Shown here in pieces: positions 32,613 to 37,648 of a stretch of DNA of 37,648 nucleotides. This DNA is from Phenylobacterium aquaticum (lineage in GTDB: Bacteria; Pseudomonadota; Alphaproteobacteria; Caulobacterales; Caulobacteraceae), in the NCBI GenBank assembly GCA_947378305.1, contig CANCJJ010000019.1, positions 1 through 37,648 on the forward strand, given 5' to 3'. Position 1 is the stretch's first letter. Each line of letters opens with the position of its first letter. The translations under genes were made by a program, and so were the position numbers. The notes under the pieces were generated by a model, which had not been told where the DNA came from, did no database searches, and saw only the letters and a program-made list of their open reading frames with translations.

Positions 32613-33077
32613 ATGGCAAATGTCTTCGTAGTCAAAAATGTCATCGGCCGATTGCTGGGTGCGCCAGGTGGGCGGACGACGGAAGAAATTTCGGCTGCCG
32701 CACGCCTGGGCTTTCTGTCGCTCCAGTCGGAATGCATGGATGAACTAAAGCTGGTGCTTGGCCGTTGTGAGAGCCTGATGCGCAAGGCTGGCGTCAATTT
32801 CAACCCGATCGTCGTCGATGAATTTCATGAGGTCATTGTCAATGCGATTGGCCTCCCCACCGCGGGTCAGGACCATGCGATTGATACCGTGCTCCTCAGC
32901 ATGTCGGACCTGATGGAGTCCTTCCATTCGGGCAAGACCTGGGATGTTAAGGCGGTAGAGGTCCATGTGACGACTCTCAAAATCCTCATTCGCACCGAGG
33001 GTGATCGGGACATGGCCATGACTGAGGAAATCCTCGAGGGCCTCAAGAAGGTCAAGAGCCGGTATATTGTGCCCTAA
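32613..33077 (+). CDS. small helical protein, CheE-like (function unproven)
   Basis: The 154-residue protein begins MANVFVVKNVIGRLLGAPGGRT, an opening I associate with Caulobacterales CheE and related short proteins found next to receivers. It is predicted mostly helical (LGFLSLQSECMDELKLVLGR; AIDTVLLSMSDLMESF; VKAVEVHVTTLKILIRTEGD) and has no Hpt His motif that I can identify. GGAAGTAAG precedes the ATG. Its position, 26 bases after the receiver, suggests a pair that works together, perhaps in motility or behaviour. The family name is from memory and should be treated as tentative. Confidence 0.7.
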   Translation: MANVFVVKNVIGRLLGAPGGRTTEEISAAARLGFLSLQSECMDELKLVLGRCESLMRKAGVNFNPIVVDEFHEVIVNAIGLPTAGQDHAIDTVLLSMSDLMESFHSGKTWDVKAVEVHVTTLKILIRTEGDRDMAMTEEILEGLKKVKSRYIVP

Positions 33078-33098
33078 GTCAGGGCCAGGCGCGGGTCT

Positions 33099-33485
33099 TC
33101 AGGCTGCAACCTGTTGGCCTCCCGCGTCATCGACATAGCTTTCAGCGTCCCACAGGCAGTCCCATTCTGCCCATCGATGACTGGCATCGCGCAGGCGGGC
33201 ATCGTCCCGGACCTGGATGATCTGGCCATCGACGTCATTCCAGACCACCGTCAGGTCACCCAGTCGTTGGTCCTCCTCGCCAAGATGACCGGCCTTGATC
33301 AATTGGCTGATCCGGGCCCGGCTTAGCCGCAACTGTACATGACCGCTGGCCAGGCGGTCAGCCTGGTCTGCATGGAGAACAAGCCGGTCGATCATGGCGG
33401 GTGTTGCCGGCTGCATGGGACGACGGGTGTCGAACAGAAAGAGTGGCTCGGGCCGGGCGGTGCGGATCACATGAATATTGGTCAT
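33099..33485 (-). CDS. small unknown protein divergent from the WYL regulator
   Basis: This 128-residue protein is not recognised. The ATG at 33485 has AAAGGA seven bases upstream, a better start than the open frame to 33536. The N-terminus MTNIHVIRTARPEPLFLF and the central LRLSRARISQLIKAGHLGEED could be a short helix-turn-helix-like unit; the C-terminal half is acidic and Trp-rich (HRWAEWDCLWDAESYVDD). No signal or membrane helix. It is transcribed away from the WYL gene across 97 bases, so it is probably under that regulator's control. It is convergent with the CheE-like gene. Confidence 0.7.
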   Translation of the reverse strand: MTNIHVIRTARPEPLFLFDTRRPMQPATPAMIDRLVLHADQADRLASGHVQLRLSRARISQLIKAGHLGEEDQRLGDLTVVWNDVDGQIIQVRDDARLRDASHRWAEWDCLWDAESYVDDAGGQQVAA

Positions 33486-33582
33486 GGGCAGGTCCTTTCG
33501 ATGACGTGAATTGACCCTAGATCGTCGATACGTCAAAAACGGTCGTAAGTTTCCCGAATGTTCTCTTTTTGGAGATCAACCC
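33486..33582. promoter_or_regulatory. divergent control region with TGACGT/ACGTCA repeat
   Basis: TGACGT (33502-33507) and ACGTCA (33530-33535) form a spaced inverted repeat, and TCGAT(G)ACGT occurs twice about 26 bases apart as an imperfect direct repeat. This is a plausible operator for the WYL regulator. GTTCTCTTTTT (33560-33570) equals the first 11 bases of the imuA LexA box but is followed by GGAG, so it is not counted as a LexA site. Confidence 0.4.
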
Positions 33583-34572
33583 ATGCGACATGAAAAGGCA
33601 ACCCGCCTGCTGGAACTGGCCCGGAGGCTCGCTTCATCGGCGGAGGGCATGACCCTCGATGAAATGGCAGATGCCATGGCCGTCAGTCGGCGCACGGCCG
33701 AGCGTATGCGCGATGCCGTCCGCGAAGCCTTCCAGCAGATGGAGGAGGTAGCCGATCCACCGACGGTTCGCTATCGCATCCCCGCGGGACTGGACGGGAT
33801 TTTTCAGGCCCCGACCGCCGAGGAGTTTGCCGCCCTTCGTGCCGGAGCAGAAAACTTCCGCAGCCTGGGCGCCGTCGCCCGGGCCAGTGCCCTGGCCAGC
33901 CTTGAGACCAAGGTGCTTTCTGCCATGCGGGCGGGGGTCCGACGCCGGTTGGCTCCGGATCTCGAAGCCCTGCTCGAGGCGGAAACCATGGCCATTCATG
34001 CCGGCCCCCGCCCCTTTGAGGATGAGGCCATGCTGGCGGCCGTGCGCGAGGCCATAGTTTCCCTGCACCGTTTGCGATTCCGCTATGACGGGGGGTCAAC
34101 CCCCGGGCGAGAGCGGGAGGTGACGCCCTTCGGTCTGCTGTTTGGCCGTGCGAACTATCTTGTGGCGGCCGAAGGGGCCTCTACCGAACCCAGAACCTGG
34201 CGGCTGGATCGCATTCGCGACATTACGGTCACGGGGGTCTTCGGCGGTCGGCCACCGGGCTTTACCCTGCAAGCATTTGTCGAGCGGAGTTTCGGAATCT
34301 ACCAAGATGCGGTCGAAGATGTTGTCCTGCGCATCCACCCCCACGGCGCGGAGGAGGCCATGGGGTGGCGGTTTCACGTCAGCCAGACCCTGGAGCCTCA
34401 GCCAGATGGCTCGGTTCTGGCGAGGTTCCGAGCCGCAGGCATGCGGGAACTGGCCTGGCACCTGTTTACCTGGGGCGACAAGGTGGAAATCCTTGCCCCC
34501 GCGCGGCTGACACAGGTCATGCGCGACGAGCTTGCACTGGCGATAAGCCGCCATGCCCCGGAAATGATCTGA
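33583..34572 (+). CDS. WYL-domain transcriptional regulator with N-terminal HTH
   Basis: The 329-residue protein has a winged-helix HTH at about 22-48 (MTLDEMADAMAVSRRTAERMRDAV), a linker helix region, a WYL domain at about 150-220 (RFRYDGG...TPFGLLFGRANYLVAAEG, WYL read as NYL), and a C-terminal WCX extension. WYL proteins bind small ligands or nucleic acid and act as repressors or activators. ATG 33583 is preceded by GGAGA at seven bases; the frame is open from a TTG at 33511 but that lies in the operator-like region. It is divergent from a small unknown gene, the likeliest target. A strong terminator follows. Confidence 0.9.
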   Translation: MRHEKATRLLELARRLASSAEGMTLDEMADAMAVSRRTAERMRDAVREAFQQMEEVADPPTVRYRIPAGLDGIFQAPTAEEFAALRAGAENFRSLGAVARASALASLETKVLSAMRAGVRRRLAPDLEALLEAETMAIHAGPRPFEDEAMLAAVREAIVSLHRLRFRYDGGSTPGREREVTPFGLLFGRANYLVAAEGASTEPRTWRLDRIRDITVTGVFGGRPPGFTLQAFVERSFGIYQDAVEDVVLRIHPHGAEEAMGWRFHVSQTLEPQPDGSVLARFRAAGMRELAWHLFTWGDKVEILAPARLTQVMRDELALAISRHAPEMI

Positions 34573-34577
34573 GATAG

Positions 34578-34618
34578 AAAAAAGGCCGGCGACCCTCGTG
34601 AGGTCGCCGGCCCGTTTC
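34578..34618. terminator. strong bidirectional terminator
   Basis: GGCCGGCGACC (34584-34594) pairs perfectly with GGTCGCCGGCC (34602-34612), 11 bp with a 7-base loop. Six As at 34578-34583 provide a T-run for the minus strand, and a weaker CGTTTCTC follows on the plus strand. It separates the WYL gene (plus) from the TonB-dependent receptor (minus) and can serve both. Confidence 0.9.
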
Positions 34619-34638
34619 TCGGGGAGGAGAGTTTAAGC

Positions 34639-37146
34639 CTAGAAGGACCAGCTCAGGCGGCCGTAGTAATAGCCCCCGTTGATGCCGTAGGGCGAGAAGC
34701 CCGGGTACTGGGTCACGCAGGTATTGCCCGCCGCGTTACAATCAGACTGAAACTTGTCCGTGAACTTGGTCGGATAGTGATTGAAGGCGTTGTTCGCCCC
34801 CACAGCGACGGTCACATCCCCTGGCAGCTTGTAGGCAAGTTCAATGTCCGTGATCAGGGCCGGATCAATGACCACCTTGGTGAGGCCGTTGCCGGGATCA
34901 ACATAGGCCGAAGATTCACCGTAGAAGGTGTTGACCAGGTTCAGGCTGAGGGACCCCAGGGTATAATAGCTGGTTATGCCAACCTTATACTTGGGCGCTG
35001 CCGTTTCCAGATAGGAACGGGCGTCGAGGGAGAACATGGTCTGGCCATTGGGATAGGCCGTGCTGGTCGCCTTGATGGTCGAGGGCGACTCCTTCACCTT
35101 GGTGACCTTGGTGTCGCTCAGATTGCCGCTGAAGGTCCAGGCGATCTTGCCCAGATCTCCGAGGGACGAGGTGTAACTCACGACCATGTCCAGTCCGCGA
35201 GACCGGGTATCCAGACCATTGGAGAAGATGTTGATCCCGGTATTGGTGACGGTCGAGTCCAGCACATTGCCGTTCGCCTTGATGGCGGCGGTCACTTCGC
35301 TGGAAACCGAAACCCCGTTACGCAGACCATAGATCGAGCTGGAGCCAAAGATCCGGTCGGTCAGGGTGATCTGATAGATGTCGACAGTCGCGGTCACGCC
35401 GGCCAGGGGATGGGCGACCATACCCAGGCTGAAGTTGATGGACTTTTCCGGCTTCAACTTGTCGATCTTCAGCAGACGCGCCGCCGAGGAGTTGGGAGCC
35501 AACTGAACAAAGGCGCTGGTCGGGGAGACATTGGTGGCCGAATAGTAGGATTCTGCCAGGGTCGGGGCCCGGAAGCCGGAACTGATGGTTCCGCGAACAG
35601 CCACCGCATCGCTGAAGTCATAGCGGCTGGTCAGCTTGGCAATGGTGGTGTCACCGAAGTCGCTGAAGTGTTCGAAGCGGAGGGCAGCGTCGATCTTCCA
35701 GGGCGTCGTGGGCGAAACGGCAAGATCGGTATAGGCGGCATAGCTGTTGCGCGTATGACGGCCTGCATCGGTCTTGGAGAAGCCCGGATAGGATTGCGAC
35801 CCTTCCTTATAGGTTGAGGCTGCATCGCCTTGACCGATTTCATAGCTTTCCGAACGCTGTTCCGCACCGAAGGCCAGGTTCAGCGGGGTTGCCATGCCGA
35901 CCTCGATGTCCCTGCTGATGTCCAAGGTATTGGTCAGCTGGGTCGTGGTCCATGTGCCCGCATGGAAGGAGGTCGGGGTATAGCCCTTGGTGGTGGTGGT
36001 GGAGGTATCATAGTACAGGCTGGCATTGGCGGAATCTTCCACCCGCACTTCAATGTCGTCCATGCCCCAGGTTGAGGCCAGGTCATAATTCCACCCACCG
36101 GCAACGCCGCTGGTGCCCAGGGTAAAGGCATAGTCGTCTTCGATAATCCGCTCACGGGGATTGAAGCCGTTGGGGAAGGGCAGGTCGGTCGAGGACTTGC
36201 CAGCGACGCGGTAATAACGGCGATAGTTTTCGTAGGCCGAGGCGTCCTTGTGGCCATAGCTGCCAAAGGTATAGATCTCGCCATCGTTCGGCAGGCTCAC
36301 ACCGGCATTGAAGGCGAAGGTCGACAGGCGGTATTCCGCATCGCCGGAAATCAGGTTCAGATTGGGATAGCCGGGAATCTTGCTCTCAACGGCGTTCCGG
36401 GCAGAGGTATAGCTCGGATTGCTGGGGTTCACGGTCCGCTGATCGGCGCGGCCGCGATTGCTGAAGTCGTGGTACTTGGTTTCAGCCGTCATGTTCATGT
36501 ACGACCCTTCGATGGGGGCCGTACCGAGGTTGAAGGACATGGCCGCCGTCTCGCCGCCTTCGTCAATGTATTTACCGCCGGTGGCCGAGATCGTCCCGCC
36601 GCTGCTGTTCTTCTTCTGGATGATGTTGATGACGCCGGCGATGGCGTCCGTGCCGTACTGAGCGGCGGCACCGTCGGTCAGAACTTCCACGCGACCAATG
36701 GAGGCTGAGGGAATGAAGCTCAGGTCAGCTGCCGCCGCGCCCTGATAGGCACCCCCCAGAACCGCCAGGTTTGCCGTGGTGTGACGTCGCTTACCATTCA
36801 CCAGGACCAGGGCTTGGTTGGGGCTCAGGCCGCGCAGGCGGGCCGACAGGGTCAGGTTGGCGGTATCCCCCCCAAAGGCCTGGGCGGTGAAAGACGGGAT
36901 AAGATTGCTGAGGCCGAGGCGCAGGTCCGTCTGACCGGAGCGCACCAGGGCTTCGGAGTCCACCACCTGGATCGGTGCCGGGCTGTCGACGACCTTCAGG
37001 CCGGTCTGACGGGTTCCGGTCACAATGACTTCCTCAACAGTCGTATTCGGCGCAGCGTCTGCTGCCTGAACGGCCGTCCCGGCAAGGGCCAGGAATCCCG
37101 CGAGGGACACCCCGGCAACCAGCATCATCTTCGTTGTATTCCGCAT
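34639..37146 (-). CDS. TonB-dependent outer-membrane receptor
   Basis: The 835-residue protein has a signal peptide (cleavage near AVQA, residue 28), a TonB box-like VEEVIVTGTR, the plug domain (IQVVDSEALVRSGQTDL, ALVLVNGKRRHT, VEVLTDGAAAQYGTDAIAGVINII), and a 22-strand barrel ending in aromatic LSWSF. It imports a large or scarce ligand in a TonB/proton-motive-force dependent way. The lack of an extra N-terminal domain means no anti-sigma signalling. The ligand cannot be told: siderophore, vitamin or, given the catabolic neighbours, a lipophilic or oligosaccharide substrate. GGGGA precedes the ATG by eight bases. It is the last supported gene in the window. Confidence 0.96.
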   Translation of the reverse strand: MRNTTKMMLVAGVSLAGFLALAGTAVQAADAAPNTTVEEVIVTGTRQTGLKVVDSPAPIQVVDSEALVRSGQTDLRLGLSNLIPSFTAQAFGGDTANLTLSARLRGLSPNQALVLVNGKRRHTTANLAVLGGAYQGAAAADLSFIPSASIGRVEVLTDGAAAQYGTDAIAGVINIIQKKNSSGGTISATGGKYIDEGGETAAMSFNLGTAPIEGSYMNMTAETKYHDFSNRGRADQRTVNPSNPSYTSARNAVESKIPGYPNLNLISGDAEYRLSTFAFNAGVSLPNDGEIYTFGSYGHKDASAYENYRRYYRVAGKSSTDLPFPNGFNPRERIIEDDYAFTLGTSGVAGGWNYDLASTWGMDDIEVRVEDSANASLYYDTSTTTTKGYTPTSFHAGTWTTTQLTNTLDISRDIEVGMATPLNLAFGAEQRSESYEIGQGDAASTYKEGSQSYPGFSKTDAGRHTRNSYAAYTDLAVSPTTPWKIDAALRFEHFSDFGDTTIAKLTSRYDFSDAVAVRGTISSGFRAPTLAESYYSATNVSPTSAFVQLAPNSSAARLLKIDKLKPEKSINFSLGMVAHPLAGVTATVDIYQITLTDRIFGSSSIYGLRNGVSVSSEVTAAIKANGNVLDSTVTNTGINIFSNGLDTRSRGLDMVVSYTSSLGDLGKIAWTFSGNLSDTKVTKVKESPSTIKATSTAYPNGQTMFSLDARSYLETAAPKYKVGITSYYTLGSLSLNLVNTFYGESSAYVDPGNGLTKVVIDPALITDIELAYKLPGDVTVAVGANNAFNHYPTKFTDKFQSDCNAAGNTCVTQYPGFSPYGINGGYYYGRLSWSF

Positions 37147-37648
37147 GTCTTAGTCCCCGTTTTTGAATTGGCTAGACGCCAGATTTTGTCTGATCCCGAT
37201 TGGTCAGGCAGACAGACCCTTCCCTGAGATGTTCCGGACTGGCCGGGACACTCGCGAAAATATGAATTTCAAGTGCTGACGGTTGGCCACGCGGCCAAAC
37301 CCACCAGCGAGCAGAGCAAGCTCAAGACCGGGAATTACGAACGTTCCGGTCATCATCGCCAAAAGAGACTCCATTAGACGTCTTGATCCTCAAACTTGCA
37401 GAGGCCGACCCTGGATGTTTCCTCAATAACGATGCCGGTTCTTAAAGGTTCACCTCGTTGAACGGATGAACTCTGAGTTTTGGTCACACTCCAAAGCCCC
37501 ACATCTCCAGGAGCGAGTCAAACCCATTCACATTTGTGAAATATAAGCCTCCGACTCGGCCGCGCGATTGCCAGAAAATTTTGCAGGAAGATCAGAATTT
37601 GTGCGTTTTCACAAAATCTAGGCTTGGAAGTCAGAAAAATTGACAGAT
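37147..37648. promoter_or_regulatory. 502-base upstream region of the TonB receptor, palindrome-rich
   Basis: No supported gene. It holds several palindromes: TTGGCC-ACGC-GGCCAA (37283-37298), GAACGTTC (37339-37346), GTTCA-N6-TGAAC (37448-37463), and two related TTTGTG-type repeats, TTCACA-TT-TGTGAA (37527-37540) and TTTGTG-N6-CACAAA (37598-37615). The right end is AT-rich, and TTGACA at 37640-37645 could be a -35 for a gene beyond the edge. The region probably contains the TonB receptor promoter and possibly a divergent one. Confidence 0.5.

Noticed and set aside
33560..33574. GTTCTCTTTTT as a second LexA box upstream of the WYL gene
   Set aside because: Shares 11 bases with the imuA box but the second GTTC is GGAG, so the motif is incomplete.
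34777..35817. 346-codon plus-strand frame opposite the TonB receptor
   Set aside because: Antisense shadow, Gly/Ile-rich, with no domain.
37598..37615. CRP/FNR site upstream of the TonB receptor
   Set aside because: Half-site and spacing do not match TGTGA-N6-TCACA or TTGAT-N4-ATCAA.

Overview
The window is GC-rich, densely coded chromosomal DNA and reads as an alphaproteobacterium, probably Caulobacteraceae (Caulobacter/Phenylobacterium-like). Grounds: an exact alphaproteobacterial LexA box (GTTC-N7-GTTC) in front of imuA-imuB-dnaE2, a large TonB-dependent receptor, a Tat-exported molybdenum hydroxylase, a receiver protein with a GPDRR-type tail beside a short CheE-like protein, and many acyl-CoA genes. 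The taxon is inferred from gene content, not from a marker gene. I see no insertion sequence, prophage, CRISPR array or rRNA, and no clearly broken gene.

Layout. 1-661: tRNA-Ser(CGA) and rraA on the minus strand. 815-5912: a thiolase-fold protein with its DUF35 partner, a small entericidin-like lipoprotein, a CaiB-type CoA-transferase on the minus strand, then an acyl-CoA dehydrogenase overlapping a crotonase. 5925-8447: glk and pyk (minus). 8554-13989: the SOS mutagenesis operon imuA-imuB-dnaE2 (minus) under a LexA box at 14005-14019. 14081-14128: a CAGM tetranucleotide microsatellite in front of an SDR / HCCA-isomerase-like / M28 peptidase run (14185-17250). 17345-19456: LemA plus two TPM-domain proteins. 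19533-22183: IorAB-like molybdenum hydroxylase, facing a MoxR ATPase / CoxE-type VWA pair (22208-24515). 24615-28628: a CrtC-like/DUF7064-type protein divergent from a P450, an APH-like phosphotransferase and a small unknown. 28771-30330: a second DUF35/thiolase-fold pair in reversed order. 30461-31987: an exported CehA/McbA-type PHP hydrolase. 32095-33077: receiver protein and CheE-like protein. 33099-34572: a small unknown divergent from a WYL regulator. 34639-37146: TonB-dependent receptor (minus), with a 502-base palindrome-rich region to the window edge.

How it fits together. The acyl-CoA genes, P450, phosphotransferase, Mo hydroxylase, periplasmic hydrolase and TonB receptor suggest uptake and oxidative breakdown of a hydrophobic substrate such as a steroid, terpenoid or aryl-aliphatic acid. 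The most striking point is that both thiolase-fold proteins lack the nucleophilic Cys and carry Tyr and His at other thiolase catalytic positions, each beside a zinc-ribbon DUF35 protein. That is the signature of Ltp2/ChsH2-type retro-aldolases, not thiolases. The neighbouring crotonase lacks both catalytic glutamates, and the SDR has Phe for its catalytic Tyr, so standard annotation would misdescribe several enzymes here.
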